Under the pieces are notes generated by a model. That model had not been told where the DNA came from, ran no database searches, and saw nothing but the letters and a program-made list of their open reading frames with translations. Position numbers and translations under genes: made by a program. From contig CM055100.1 in the NCBI GenBank assembly GCA_029204225.1, positions 45,409,685-45,473,684 of the forward strand: a DNA stretch of 64,000 nt. The letters are read 5' to 3'. Source of the DNA: Diphasiastrum complanatum. Taxonomy: Eukaryota; Streptophyta; Lycopodiopsida; Lycopodiales; Lycopodiaceae. Shown here one piece after another: positions 1 to 10,661 of the stretch (positions are counted from its first letter, which is position 1; every line of letters begins with the position of its first letter).

Positions 1-146
1 AATTCAATGGCCACCCAGTTGATAGCAGAGTACTAATATATTTGCCCTTGTGCATTCATGCATGTATTAAGCAATGATCGGTGAAGAAATCAGAAAAACG
101 ATAACAATTGATACTATATTAGCAAAGGAAATGGAGGCGAGGATGG

Positions 147-1505
147 CTACAATGAGTCGCACTTTGTAGGTTTCCAAGAAAGTTGAGACTTGCCCAGATC
201 GAATAACAATTGATAATTCTGCTGCATTACGTTGCCTATTATCTGGAGACCTTTTAAGTCCGGTGAGCTTGCAATCACAGCCAGACAATAAGCATTAGGG
301 TTAGCATCATCTATTTTTATAAAGGAGTTGGTGTGTGGGAGAGCTATGGATGCATGTTGAAAGTGCAGCGTCAGGTTGGGAAACTGGTATGCTAGTTGGC
401 TTGAGGCGTCGAGACAATATGAAAAGCCTTGAATGGAGTAGTCTATTTCTGGTAGTTTGACGAGGCTTCTGAATGCGGCCTCAACTTTGGACAGGACTGT
501 AGGTTGAAGGATCGTGAGCGTGGTGCCAGAATCTATTAAGGTGCCTCCAGCTACGAAAACCGGGGGAATAGCGATGGGCTTTCCAGCTCCCACGCTGACG
601 GCCTGCAAGTCGACCATGTAAAAACTGGGTAGAAGTGGGCTTGGGATGATGGGGATGACTTGAATTCCTGGACCTTGAAGTGCTGCCGATGCGCCGAAGA
701 CGAGCTTACTTTTTGCTGTTGTAGGAGCATCAAGCGCAAGCAAACAGTAGGAGAACTTGTTCTGGATCAAAGAACCCAGCTGGGAGACGAAAGAGATCTT
801 ACCTTTGCCAAGACCAAACAAGCCTGGCAAATCTGCGACCTCCTGCGATCCAGTATTAAGGCACCCGAAGGAAATGCCCTTGATTGCTTGGGGCTTGCCA
901 TCGAGTCCAAACAGCGTGATAGTCTCTGTTGCAAAGCCTCCAGAAATACTAGTACCATCGCCATATTTCTCTTCAAATCTGCAGGAAGTGCTGCTTCCAC
1001 ATGTTTTTAGATCTTGCAGGTCTGCACATTTCTGGTCTGTGCAAAGGATGGGCTTGTACGTTGCAGAGGCTTTAGGGTGGAAGATGGGACCTACACCTGG
1101 GGGACCTTTGTAAGGATCGGATTTGACCCAAATCAGGTCACTGCCAGTATCGATAATGCCTTTGAAGGTGACAGGGGGGGTGCCGACGTTTAGGACCATG
1201 CCATACTCATGAATTGTGGGGAGAGCTGAGACCGGTGTGACAAGATCTTTATCAGTAGAAGTGTTAGCAGCAGCAGCCGAGAGCATGCGGTAAGCAATGG
1301 CACTGTGCCGCTTTTTGCTTATTTTCACAGATCGAATCATCCTATCCAAACGGGATTCATTTGGAGACGGCAATTGGCGAAACAATGCAGCCGTGATGAA
1401 AGGTCCGGCTTCCACTGCAGCTGCAGCATCATGCAAACCGCGCGCAAGCGTAGCAATAGCTAAGATGAGGATGACTGAGAGGCAGAAGCACTGAAACATC
1501 CCCAT
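147..1505 (-). CDS. Nepenthesin-like (A1 family) aspartic protease, intronless
   Basis: Predicted secreted or vacuolar pepsin-type endopeptidase of 452 residues. I start at the ATG at 1505, because the open frame upstream begins only with TTG; a second ATG at 1499 is possible. Residues 1-30 are a hydrophobic signal peptide, followed by a prosegment to about residue 95. The first catalytic motif DTGS has its Asp near residue 119 and the second, DSGT, near 325. The cysteine-rich stretch after the first motif (CTDQKC, CGSSTSC) is the nepenthesin-type insertion. The C-terminal IIGN...FDL block and terminal Cys are typical of plant members. NES, NTS and NLT are possible glycosylation sites. The length is normal and no break is seen. 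Plant relatives act in defence, pollen or nutrient proteolysis; the substrate here is unknown. The single-exon structure is common in this family. Confidence 0.93.
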   Translation of the reverse strand: MGMFQCFCLSVILILAIATLARGLHDAAAAVEAGPFITAALFRQLPSPNESRLDRMIRSVKISKKRHSAIAYRMLSAAAANTSTDKDLVTPVSALPTIHEYGMVLNVGTPPVTFKGIIDTGSDLIWVKSDPYKGPPGVGPIFHPKASATYKPILCTDQKCADLQDLKTCGSSTSCRFEEKYGDGTSISGGFATETITLFGLDGKPQAIKGISFGCLNTGSQEVADLPGLFGLGKGKISFVSQLGSLIQNKFSYCLLALDAPTTAKSKLVFGASAALQGPGIQVIPIIPSPLLPSFYMVDLQAVSVGAGKPIAIPPVFVAGGTLIDSGTTLTILQPTVLSKVEAAFRSLVKLPEIDYSIQGFSYCLDASSQLAYQFPNLTLHFQHASIALPHTNSFIKIDDANPNAYCLAVIASSPDLKGLQIIGNVMQQNYQLLFDLGKSQLSWKPTKCDSL

Positions 1506-1608
1506 TACACGCTTTGGCAGCAAGGCTGCAAATGTCCTTCTTCCGTGTGCCAGCTCGCTGCTTCGCTGATCACTGGTAGCGGTATCGCCCAGATCTAGTT
1601 CTATGGAC

Positions 1609-1615
1609 TATATAA
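1609..1615 (-). promoter_or_regulatory. Candidate TATA box of the aspartic protease
   Basis: TATATAA on the plus strand (TTATATA on the gene strand) lies about 105 bp upstream of the ATG. That leaves a 5' leader of roughly 70 bases, a usual plant spacing. Position only; no transcript evidence. Confidence 0.45.
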
Positions 1616-2200
1616 CATGAGGAGAAGCTGGGTGGCTGGCATCACATTTAGTGTGAGCACAACAACAACAGAAAAGGTAAATATATATTATTCTCATCCA
1701 AAATAGAGCGTGAGCTGAGGCAGTTTTGCAGTGTGTGAACTGTTAAACACTTTTAGAATGTAGGTGTGAAGCTGCGATGGAGACAAACCTTGGAGATACA
1801 TATACATAGATTCTGGAGATCATATTCATATATATATATATATACATAGATATGTGCCCTTGAGGCGTCCGCCTCATATGTGTGCGATGGTAGAATCACT
1901 ACGTGAGTGTGCCTGCCATGGCATTCCACCAACCATCCAAGAGTGGTGAGCATCAATTGCATATGGAGAGCGCCCACCAACCTTCATATGCTGGTGGGTC
2001 CAAAGCGTCTCATCCAGATTTGCCCAGATTTGCCTATATGCTTGCACTGCACTGCACTTCACTTGTGCTTTGAGTTCCTTTGTATTGGAGAGGCACTTAC
2101 TCACTCCATAGGGAGAATATGCATTCACATTTCTCTTTTCTAAATCCACCCCCCCACACTTGAGCATTACTTAGTGGATGCCTTCCGTGTAGGTTCGGGC
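1616..2200. other. Upstream intergenic DNA with a short TA microsatellite
   Basis: No gene seen. A (TA)8 tract lies at 1829-1844. The short open frames here have no recognisable composition or motif. Confidence 0.5.
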
Positions 2201-2205
2201 CCTCA

Positions 2206-2926
2206 CCTCGGGCAAGAGCCCTCTCTGCACAGATCGGAAGGCTCTCGAACCGAGGCCTTCCACCCCACATAATGCCAAGTCTTTCTTTTCTTTGTATTTT
2301 GGATTGGACCTTCCGAGGCAAAATTTGCCTACGTCCAAAATTGTCATCAGCAATTGATCAGGGATTTTGAGACTCTATCTAGAGTTCTCATCAGCCATTC
2401 AACGGTTCAATGTTTTAAGGATTTTGTCCAAAGGAAAAAAAAACAAAGTTTACACATGGCATTACGTTGTGGAGGGCAGGAGGGCCTTGGGCCATCCAGC
2501 AAGAGGTTCAGGCCCTACTCTCGAGCTCCCACCCTCGGGCAAGGACCCTCGATCGGGGCCTTCCATGCAGGTCTGGACTCTGCCCTCGGGCAAGGGCCCT
2601 CGATGCACGAAAGGCCCTCGACCGAGGCCTTCCATTCCACAAAGCCACTCATCATGCTGCAATTATTTCAAAGTGAGGATGGGTGATTGATTGTATTACC
2701 GTCTTGATATATTTTGAAGATGATAGATAAAATAATATGGTATCATATCTCGCCACTTTTTGGATCTTTGGAAGGCCACCAGTATCAGTATATTGGTGGT
2801 TCAAAATATCTATATATACTAAAAGAAATTGGGTTTCCGGGAAGCTCACGCTGTGATGGGCAACGTGAGCTGACCGGAAATCCATGTTTTTTTTTCACCA
2901 CTAACTAAAAGGAGGCCTCGGGCAAA
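2206..2926 (+). repeat. Dispersed GC-rich motif CCTCGGGCAAGG, four copies
   Basis: The core CCTCGGGCAA occurs at 2206, 2533, 2584 and 2916. The first three are followed within about 50 bases by a GAGGCCTTCCA or GGGGCCTTCCA block, making a loose composite unit of about 60 bp. The composition is far more GC-rich than the surroundings. I do not recognise the family; it may be debris of a GC-rich LTR or a small transposon. Confidence 0.5.
2834..2880. repeat. Two-tier inverted repeat (hairpin)
   Basis: Outer arms TTTCCGG (2834-2840) and CCGGAAA (2874-2880) enclose perfect inner arms AGCTCACG (2843-2850) and CGTGAGCT (2864-2871) around a 13-base loop. This gives 15 paired positions in 47 bases. 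It may be a small transposon end or a transcribed hairpin; no flanking gene explains it. Confidence 0.6.
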
Positions 2927-3239
2927 GAGAGAGGCACGGTGTTGTAAAGCTATCTTCATAAGCTTTACTTCCGGCGCCAGCATTGTCCCCGACGCCAGCA
3001 GCGCCCCTGCTGCTCCCGGCGCCAACGGCGCCGGCGCCACTGTGACCAGAATCCAGCCGACGCCAAGTTCCTATGGCTGAAAATCTTTGATCGGTTCTAG
3101 CGAAGTCCAGAGAGCTCAGATCGATGTGCAATCACCTCACACGATCTAGGCATGATTAAAGGAAGCCTGGGGATCAATAAAATCTAGAGAGAGAAAATGA
3201 CTTTCTAGAAAGAAAAAATCCTAGAGAGAGAAAAACGTG

Positions 3240-4164
3240 CTTTACCATCCTGGGTAGAGTGCTTGGTATGAGGGGGGGGTGCCGAATCCCACCAATACTA
3301 TAGGGGAGTGCGAGTTGCGACTCAGGGGGAGCTCCAACCAAGTCTCAGCCTCCCTTGCTGGAATGTTGTCATGGCTCTCGCCTTGGCATGCTAGCGCCCC
3401 GAAGATTAGGGTCGGTCACACATTTGAAATGTAACCTTCTCAGATTTATCCATAAAGTGGGATTTTCCTCAAACTGACTCTAATTACCTTCTGGGTTTAA
3501 GTGTTCGGTAAAAGCGCCAATTGTAAGGCCGCTTCAAAATTTTTAAGTTGGCACATAGCTGAGGGTCGTATCCCGGGACGCCAGCGGTATGCCGTCGGGA
3601 CCATTCGGTCCGTGGCGCCAGCGGTATGCTGTCAGGACCATTTGGTCCAAGAACTGGTTGTCTCCATATCTGTCGCGGCTTGTGATTCTGAGTGTTCCTT
3701 GCATGAACGTGAATGGGTTAAGCTCTTGGGGAACGGGCTCTAACCTGTCGGCTGAGTTGGATGGCTTTCTTGGGTGGAAGTTACCTGTTTATGGCTGTCC
3801 AGTCTGGCGTGGAGCCAGGTTGGCTTCCAGCGCTCGTGACGAAGTTTTTCAGTTGGTTAAGTCTGATGTAAGTTAGACTGCTTGCTTGGAATGGATGTTA
3901 CTCGTTTGTAACAAAGCTTCGAGTTGGTTAAGTTTAATGTATGTCGGGCGGCTTGCTTGGAGGGAAGTCACCCACATCGGGACCCCCGATCTGGCATGGC
4001 ACCAGATTGGATCACAATGTTAGTTTTCGGAACTTCAAGTTGGTTAAGTCTGATCGTTGTTGGCGAGTTGGCTGCTTGTATGTCAAGTGGGTTTGGATGG
4101 CAAGAGTTGAAGGCTGGGAAGCTAAGTCGTGGTTCCCGGCTCCCTTTGGGATGCCTGCACTACA
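3240..4164 (+). mobile_element. Candidate 5' LTR ending at a tRNA-iMet PBS
   Basis: The segment ends ...TACA two bases before a canonical iMet PBS, as an LTR should. Inside are internal duplications. A ~35-bp unit (GCCAGCGGTATGC...GGACCATTYGGTCC) occurs at about 3580-3608 and 3614-3649. A TTGGTTAAGT...GCTTGCTTGGA unit occurs at about 3851, 3915 and 4036. The left boundary is not determined and no matching 3' LTR is in the window. Lineage (Gypsy or Copia) cannot be assigned because no pol is attached. Confidence 0.4.
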
Positions 4165-4166
4165 TG

Positions 4167-4178
4167 TGGTATCAGAGC
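4167..4178 (+). promoter_or_regulatory. Retrotransposon primer binding site (tRNA-iMet)
   Basis: TGGTATCAGAGC is the standard plant complement of the initiator tRNA-Met 3' end. It lies two bases after a TACA that would close a 5' LTR. A reverse-transcription start on the plus strand is inferred. Confidence 0.7.
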
Positions 4179-4199
4179 CGACTGGCCGGTTAGCTATGC

Positions 4200-5035
4200 G
4201 GATCTCACGGAAATGGCCACTATTTGGGGTTCATCAAGACAACTGTTGTGCAAGGTGCTGCCCACAGTGTAAGCATGGGTGCATCCACGGTCGGGGTGGT
4301 CGGCAGAACGGGGGCTTGATGAGTCAAGGTGCTGCCCTTGAGGTGTAAGCACTGTCAGTTTTCGCGGTTCGGGCCTGGCGTCGTCTGCACGTAGGACAGA
4401 TGAGGCAATGTGCTGCCATTAGGTTGGTGTAAGCACAGTCTGTGACTTGTGGGGTGCGAGGTAACACATTCAAGATAGCCACCGTTCGTTTAGCTATAAG
4501 GGTTATCGACCAAATTTGGTGAGGGCGTTACTGAGGCAATGTGCTGCCTAACGGTGAAAGCACGGGTGCGTCCACGATTTGGGTGGTATGCTACCGATCG
4601 TTTAGCTATAAGGGCTATCGACTAGATTTGGTGGGGGCGTTACTGAGGCAATGTGCTGCCTAACGATGAAAGCACGGGTGCACGGGGGTGGTATATTCAA
4701 GGATAGCTGCCATTCGTTTAGCTATAAGGGCTATCGACCAAATTTGGTGGGGGCGTTACTGAGGCAATGTGCTGCCTAACGGTGAAAGCACGGGTGCGTC
4801 CACGATTGGGGGGTATGCTGCCGATTGTTTAGCTATAAGGACTATCGACTAGATTTGGTGGGGGCGTTAATGAGGCAATGTGCTGCCTAACGGTGAAAGC
4901 ACGGGTGCGTCCACGGGGGTGGTATATTCAAGGATAGCTGCCGATCGTTTAGCTATAAGGGCTATCGACCAAAAAGTGGTGGGGCGTGACTGAGGCAATG
5001 TGCTGCTTAATGGTGAAAGCACAGATAGTTGGAGG
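4200..5035 (+). repeat. Tandem array, ~111-120 bp unit, downstream of the PBS
   Basis: Five well-kept units start with CTGAGGCAAT near 4531, 4643, 4759, 4870 and 4990, spaced 112, 116, 111 and 120 bp. Diverged units extend back to about 4200. Each holds GTGCTGCC...AGCAC, able to pair as a GTGCT/AGCAC stem, and a second block GTTTAGCTATAAGG..CTATCGAC. Repeats between PBS and gag are known in large plant Gypsy elements. No open frame runs through them. Confidence 0.8.
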
Positions 5036-5935
5036 GGTGTCCTATGTGGGCTGATTCTGTGATCGATTTGTATGGGCGCGGCCAGGCAAAGGTCCGTTGG
5101 CAGGACCATCTCAAAGGGGGACCTTGTCTTTGTTACTTGTTAGTAAACCTGCCTGAGTGTCTTACTTGTATGTATTCGTGGTGAGTCTTAGTACTCGTGC
5201 TTTGCCTGCTTTGCATGATTGCTTGTGATACAAGGAGCTGATGGCTCGAGAAGGAACCTTTCTTTTGAAGGCTGATACCATCAAACAAAGAGGACTACAG
5301 AATCTGTGGGGCGGATTTGCAGTTCAAGTACTCACACGTAAATGACAACGAAACGACTCAATGTTTGCAAAGGATGGATGGCTAGCTGTTTCTTGGGTTA
5401 GTTTCATTTGCGACAACGCCCACCGAGACGCAAGCAGGAAGTCAAAAGTTGGAAAGAGCAATTTCAGGGGAGATCTTCTATAGAGCAGTTGGTCTTCATT
5501 TTGGGATGGCCACCTTCGGAACTGAAACTCACTGAGCATGGGTGATATCCAGTATCAGTTGGGTTTTTCCTCAAAGGGGAAAGACTAGGATCCTCTTCGG
5601 GGATTGGCAACAAGTTTGATCGAGCCATAATCCTAGCAGATGGGAAGCAAAGTGTTGGAAAGGCTTTTTGTCTGAAGAACTCTACTCTAAGTCCGATCAA
5701 CTGATTTTAGAAGTGGAGGGGAACTACACACACACCTCTCTCTTGGGGCAAATTTTGAATGAAAGTTGATCAAAACGGGGGCAAATTCAAGGTGACCTAG
5801 CCATACTCACACGATGAGACTGGCAAACTTTGGATCTAATGAGTTGACAAGTTTTTGTTGTGGAAAGGAAAGCTTGTTATAGGCTTTCTCTGGACCAGCA
5901 ATGATGAGGAAACATATGAGTACGCTGGCTTGTGT
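5036..5935. other. No recognisable gene; probable decayed retroelement interior
   Basis: Continues from the tandem array without convincing coding sequence on either strand. It may be the ruined gag/pol of the element whose PBS is at 4167, but no diagnostic motif survives. Confidence 0.35.
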
Positions 5936-6235
5936 TACGTGTAAGGCAACTGATCAATGAAGGAACTGTGAAAGTTGAGTCTTGCATGAGAGACTTGGTA
6001 TTTCGAACGGACGCTAAGGGACAGTTCGCGTTGAGATCGGACTAGTGCAAATTCTTGGTGCATGTGTCTGATTCAAAGAGAGCTACTTGAAGCCAAGCTC
6101 GATGTACACTTTTTGTTTTGACTGTGAGGCAACTGATCAGTGATGGAATTGTGAAAGTCAAGTTTTGCGCGACGGACATGGTGCTTCAAACAAACGTGAA
6201 GAGATAGTTCGTATGCTGATCAAACTGGTGCGACT
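5936..6235 (+). pseudogene. Two degenerate copies of a Copia RNase H C-terminal segment
   Basis: Two related stretches, about 5940-6045 and 6120-6230, each translate in one frame to V-R-Q-L-I-x-[ED]-G-x-V-K-V-x-x-C-x-x-[TD]-[LM]-V. This resembles the end of Ty1/Copia RNase H (HxVR...I..GEVxLxHV...xVADIFTK). Each soon ends at a stop. The copies are about 181 bp apart, so this is a local duplication. The assignment rests on a short motif and is tentative. Confidence 0.4.
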
Positions 6236-6595
6236 CTTTGGCTTTCCACGAGGTCAATGGTTACATACTTAGAATATGCTTTGCACAGGAACACAGATCA
6301 TGCTACACAATAACACAGATAGAAAATCACTCTCCTCAGCAAGCTCACATAGCAACTGTATTTCTCAAAATGAAATTACACTGTACATATAGTTGTTCAC
6401 TCAGGCAACCCATGCATGACCTAGGTTGCCGTTGGCGGGACGCGTGTCCCGTCGACTTGCCTCGTGGCGAGGCCAACTGATCCTTATCCACTGATAGGAC
6501 CCACAGTACAGTAACACAGTGATTCTAACTTTAATTCCAACTCTCTCCCTTACAGTAGAGTCACTTTTTATACAGTCATATACATAGCTTTAAAG

Positions 6596-8263
6596 TCAAC
6601 AAACTTTAAATACAGAAAGTTTTGATCTAAATTTATCAAACTTTTCTCCAGTAAGTGGCTTAGTGAAAATATCAGCTAGTTGTTCTTCTGTGCTACAATG
6701 AACAACATGAATTTCACGACTCAGCAGCCTCTCACGTATGAAGTGATATTGAATCTCAATGTGTTTAGTTCTCACATGGAACACTGGATTCTTTGCTAGC
6801 TGAATGCCACTCTGACTGTTGCTATGTAAAGTCGTGGGATTTTTCTACTTTATGCCAATTTCTTCCAAGATTTGTCTCAACCATATAGCTTCTTGTGCAG
6901 CACTACACATTGCCTTATACTCTGCTTTTGTGGTGGAAAGAGCAATTGTACTTTGCTTCTTACTAGACCAGGAAAAGCAATTACCACAAAACTGGAATAT
7001 ATATCCTGTGGTGGATCTACGATCATCATAGTCACCTCCCCAGTCCGCATCCACATAGCCACACAACTCAGGTAAACCATCATGCTTTCTGTAAATCAAG
7101 CCATACTCTGAAGTGCCTTTCACACAATGCAAAATGCGTTTTGCCACTTTCCAATGCGTTTCCGTAGGTGCTGCCATAAACTGACTTACAATGCCAACAA
7201 CATAGCATATATCTGGTCTAGTTGTGGTAAGGTAAATCAAGCTCCCTACTAACTGTCTATATAGCGTAGCATCAAATGACTGTGATTCATCAAGCTTAGA
7301 AAGCTTTTTACCTGGTTCAATAGGAGTGTTTACTAATTTGCAATCCTGCAACCTAAACCTGTGCAGCAACTCTTTGACATGCTTCACCTGTGTTAAACCC
7401 ACTTCCGGTCCTTTTTGCCACACTTCTACTCCAAGGCAGTACTGCATCAGGCTGAGATCTGTCATCTTGAATTGTTCCATGAGGTCGTTCTTGATCATGT
7501 CTATCATCTCTTGATTATTTCCCGTAATAATCAAGTCATCAACATAAAGAGCAATCAAGGCAACCATACCATCAAAGCATAAGACATATAAATTTGGATT
7601 AGAATGTGTTCTCACCATCCCCTTTGAATGAAAGTAGGCATCAATCCTGCTATACCACGCACGTGGTGCTTGTTTAAGACCATAAAGCTCTTTCTTCAAG
7701 CGACATACTTTTACATGTCCCTTCGCTACAAAGCCTTCAGGTTGATCCATGAACACTTCTTCTTCTAACTCACCATTTAGAAAAGCAGATTTCACATCCA
7801 TCTGATGCAAAGGCCAACCAAAATGTGAAGCTAAAGCAATAAGTAGACGTAGAGTATTCCACTTACACACCGGCGCAAAGGTCTCCTCATAGTCAATGCC
7901 TTTATTTTGTGCGTACCCTTTGATTACCAATCTTGCTTTGTGCTTTGCTATGCTTCCATCTGCATGGTACTTAGTTCTGTATACCCATTTGCAACCAATG
8001 GGTTTCTTGCCAACTGGTGGTCCTACTAAGTCCCATGTGCTATGCTTAGCAATTGACTCCATCTCCTCTCCCATGGCCTTGATCCAAATGTCATCATCCT
8101 TCGCTTCACCATAAGTCGAAGGTTCTTTGCTTTGAATAATGCTGGATAACAGAGCATAATTTGCCTCATACCTTTCATGTAGTATCTTCTCTCTTGTTGA
8201 TCTTCGTAGCTCTCCCTGATTAGATGATCCTGGAAAGTCATCTATATCGCGGCTCTCCATCAA
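6596..8263 (-). pseudogene. Element A reverse transcriptase and RNase H
   Basis: This second half of the Copia polyprotein converts retrotransposon RNA to DNA and degrades the template. The long frame to 6845 has the RVT_2 signature (IGCKWVYR, MDVKSAFLNGELEEEV, YGLKQAPRAWY), the catalytic box YVDD, and RNase H motifs YVDADWGGD and STTKAEYKAM (E of the second motif present). The last part (HVRTKHIEI...ADIFTKPL, 6596-6784) follows in another frame, so a frameshift or small deletion lies near 6800-6845. The start is internal: the first codon of the open frame is TTG, and the protein really continues from the integrase part through a frameshift near 8350. Confidence 0.88.
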
Positions 8264-9795
8264 TCTCTCAAACCACTTAGGGAGCTTACTGTCAGGTGAT
8301 CGGCTTCCAGGTGAAAATGTATCCCACGGTACATCCTTCTCCTTGCGTTTGTCACCTCAATTTCAATCCTTTTTGCACCAAAAGGTTTGTCCCTACCTCT
8401 CCAACCTGTTTCTTGACGTTGAGTAGTAGTATCTTGAGATGTATCCTCATGTTCATCACTCGGAAGGTCAATGAATGGATCATCATCAGGTGGTATCCTC
8501 ACTATACTATTTTTCCTACTGGATGTGTCTATCTTCTCAGCATCTTCGTCTTCATACATCTTGGATTCATCAAAGATAACATCTCGGCTTATATGGATTT
8601 TGTTTTCGACTGGATCAAAACATCTATAGCCCTTCACGCGATCATCATATCCTAGGAATATGCACTTGATAGCTTTTACATCAAGTTTACGTCTTTCTTC
8701 CTTAGGAATATGTACAAAGGCCTTACATCCAAAGATTTGCAAGTGGTTCACCTTTGGCTTCTTCTTTGTGAATGCTTCCTCAGGTGTTATTTTTGGTATG
8801 GCAATGGTAGGACTTCTATTTTGAAGATAGACTGCCGTGCTACATGCTTCTGACCAAAAATCTTTTGGTAATTTCATCTCAGCTAGCATAGATCTGGCAC
8901 TTTCCACAATCGTACAATTTTTGCGCTCAGCTACACCATTGAGAGCAGGAGTATGAGCTTGCGTAAATTGTCTTTTAATCCCACATTGATCACAAAGATC
9001 ATTGAAGTCATTAGACTTATACTCACCTCCACTATCTGATCTTAGGACTTTGATCTTCTTACATGTCTGATTTTCGACCAAGTTTTTGAAGTTATCAAAA
9101 GCATCTGATTTCTTCTTCAAGAAGTAGATCCACGTCTTACGTGACATATCATCAATAAAGGTCATGAAATAGAAGGCTTTTCCTAAGGACATGGTCCTCA
9201 TGGGCCCATATAAATCTGTGTGGATTAAATCCAGGATGTTCTTTGCTCTTGCAACACCCCCTTTATTGAACTTCTCTCGATGCTGCTTCCCATATATACA
9301 AGATTCGCACATCGATTTCAAGTGATCTTCTATGGTAGGCAGTCCTGTTACAATCTCCAATTTTCTCATCAAACTGAGGCTTCCCAAGTTCAAGTGACCA
9401 AGCCTCTTGTGCCACAACTCAGTTTGCGAAGGAACGGATGATACAAGTCCATGTTGCCCCTTGATTGTAGCATTCAACCTGTACAATTTTGTATTGGGCT
9501 CTCTTACTCCATTCGCAATAACTTTGAACTTTTGGTTCGCATCCTTCACAAAGCAACGATCATGGACGAATTCTACTTTCAACTTTTGATCAGTAATGAC
9601 TCCAACAGAAAGTAGATTTTTCTTCAAACCTGGTACGTAAAGTACCTCCCTGATCATCCTGCTTTTGCCATCAGGCAGTTGGATTGAAACTGTGTCTATT
9701 CCCTTGATCATGCACACTTCACCATTTGCTTGTGAAATAGAAACATGATTCTTGACGGATTTGACGTCTCGAACTGCTCCTTTAGCACATCCCAT
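8260..9795 (-). pseudogene. Element A protease tail and integrase
   Basis: The open frame starts within the C-terminal part of the protease domain (EVLYVPGLKKNLLSVG). It continues through the pre-integrase zinc-binding region (ELWHKRLGHL..., CESCIYGKQ) and the integrase core. The DDE residues are visible in HTDLYGPM, RSDSGGEY and NGVAERKN. A C-terminal GYDDRVKGYRCFDP block and acidic linker follow. The catalytic DSGA of the protease is absent, because gag joins directly to the middle of the protease. Confidence 0.85.
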
Positions 9796-10283
9796 GCCTG
9801 TCTGGGTGTAATAGCATCACAAATGTGGGTAATGATGTGATCCTTCACTAACAAGTTAATAAAGGTCAATAGGGACTTGAAGCTGTTGATGTGAGAAGTG
9901 ATGGCAGTAGAATCAGACGTGCTAAGAGTAAAGAACTTCTTTCTAAGATATAATATAGTGGTTACAACATAAGTCTCATAGAGATTTGATAACAAATCTA
10001 ATGCATTCTTAGAGGTTTTGCATGTGGTAACATGGGATATTTGAGAGTTGGCCATATTGAGTGTGATACATGCTAAGGCCTTCTGATCTTTGATCTTCCA
10101 TGCCTTTGCTTGATCACCATCTTGTGGTTTCAGGTCTACACCTTCTACTATATTCCAAAGATCTTTATCTATCAACATCATTTAGAGTTTTAACTTCCAG
10201 ATGTAGAAGTTAGAACCATTGAACTTGTCAATGACTCTAGCTTCATTGTATGATGAAGATGAAGAGCTACCAAGATGAGACAT
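9708..10283 (-). pseudogene. Element A gag, truncated
   Basis: The capsid-like protein starts at the ATG at 10283 (MSHLGSSSS...), with the conserved FNGSNFYIWK motif near residue 24. A TAA interrupts at about 10184, after which the same frame runs on through DKDLWNIVEG, a UBN2-like gag core. It ends within TPRQAWDVLKEQFE...SRIMFL. The zinc knuckle is missing: the sequence jumps at about 9740 into the protease tail in another frame. A related gag fragment occurs at 31583-32105 on the plus strand. Confidence 0.8.
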
Positions 10284-10335
10284 GATAACAGTAATACAAA
10301 TAAAACAAACTTAATTTCTCTGTTTATTTGGACTA

Positions 10336-10348
10336 GGCTCTGATACCA
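10336..10348 (-). promoter_or_regulatory. Element A primer binding site (tRNA-iMet)
   Basis: TGGTATCAGAGCC on the minus strand lies three bases after the LTR end CCCCATCA, 53 bases upstream of the gag ATG. Confidence 0.8.
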
Positions 10349-10661
10349 ATCTGATGGGGAAAGGGAGTGCGAAGAATGCGAATGGAGAAGAGAGCAAGAA
10401 TATTGTAGAACAGCTCTCTCGTTACAATCAGTTGCTAGATGCAAAAGCAGTCTAATAGAAAGCTTATGCTACGTATAATCACAGCTTTGAGTGTTCTAGT
10501 TGCCTAACAGGATCTTATAAATTAATTCATACTCACAAAAAGAGAGTACAGTCTACCGAAGAGAATAGAAATGGTTTGTGTGTGTTATTATTGGAAATCA
10601 GATTCAATATAAAATCTAGTTCTGAAATAGATGAAAAGAGCAGTATGATATCGCGAGTTCC

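Larger units (their letters stand above)
6500..10600 (-). mobile_element. Copia element A, damaged
   Basis: A Ty1/Copia element lies on the minus strand. In order: 5' LTR end at 10352, iMet PBS 10336-10348, truncated gag, integrase, reverse transcriptase, RNase H, and a purine run at about 6541-6555. The PBS lies three bases from the LTR end (CCCCATCA). The 5' LTR probably runs to about 10600, but no matching 3' LTR is obvious, so the outer ends are approximate. Breaks include a stop early in gag, a frameshift near 8350 and another near 6800-6845. Confidence 0.85.

Noticed and set aside
660-1113. Plus-strand frames over the aspartic protease
   Set aside because: Shadows of the protease coding sequence; no motifs.
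1506-1523. Longer N-terminus for the aspartic protease
   Set aside because: The extension starts with TTG; ATG at 1505 gives a proper signal peptide.
3020-3050. GGCGCC-rich block resembling a tRNA-Asp PBS
   Set aside because: It shares CAACGGCGCC and CACTGTG with the element B LTR/PBS junction, but carries extra GGCGCC repeats and lies among other GGCGCC words, so a true PBS is not supported.
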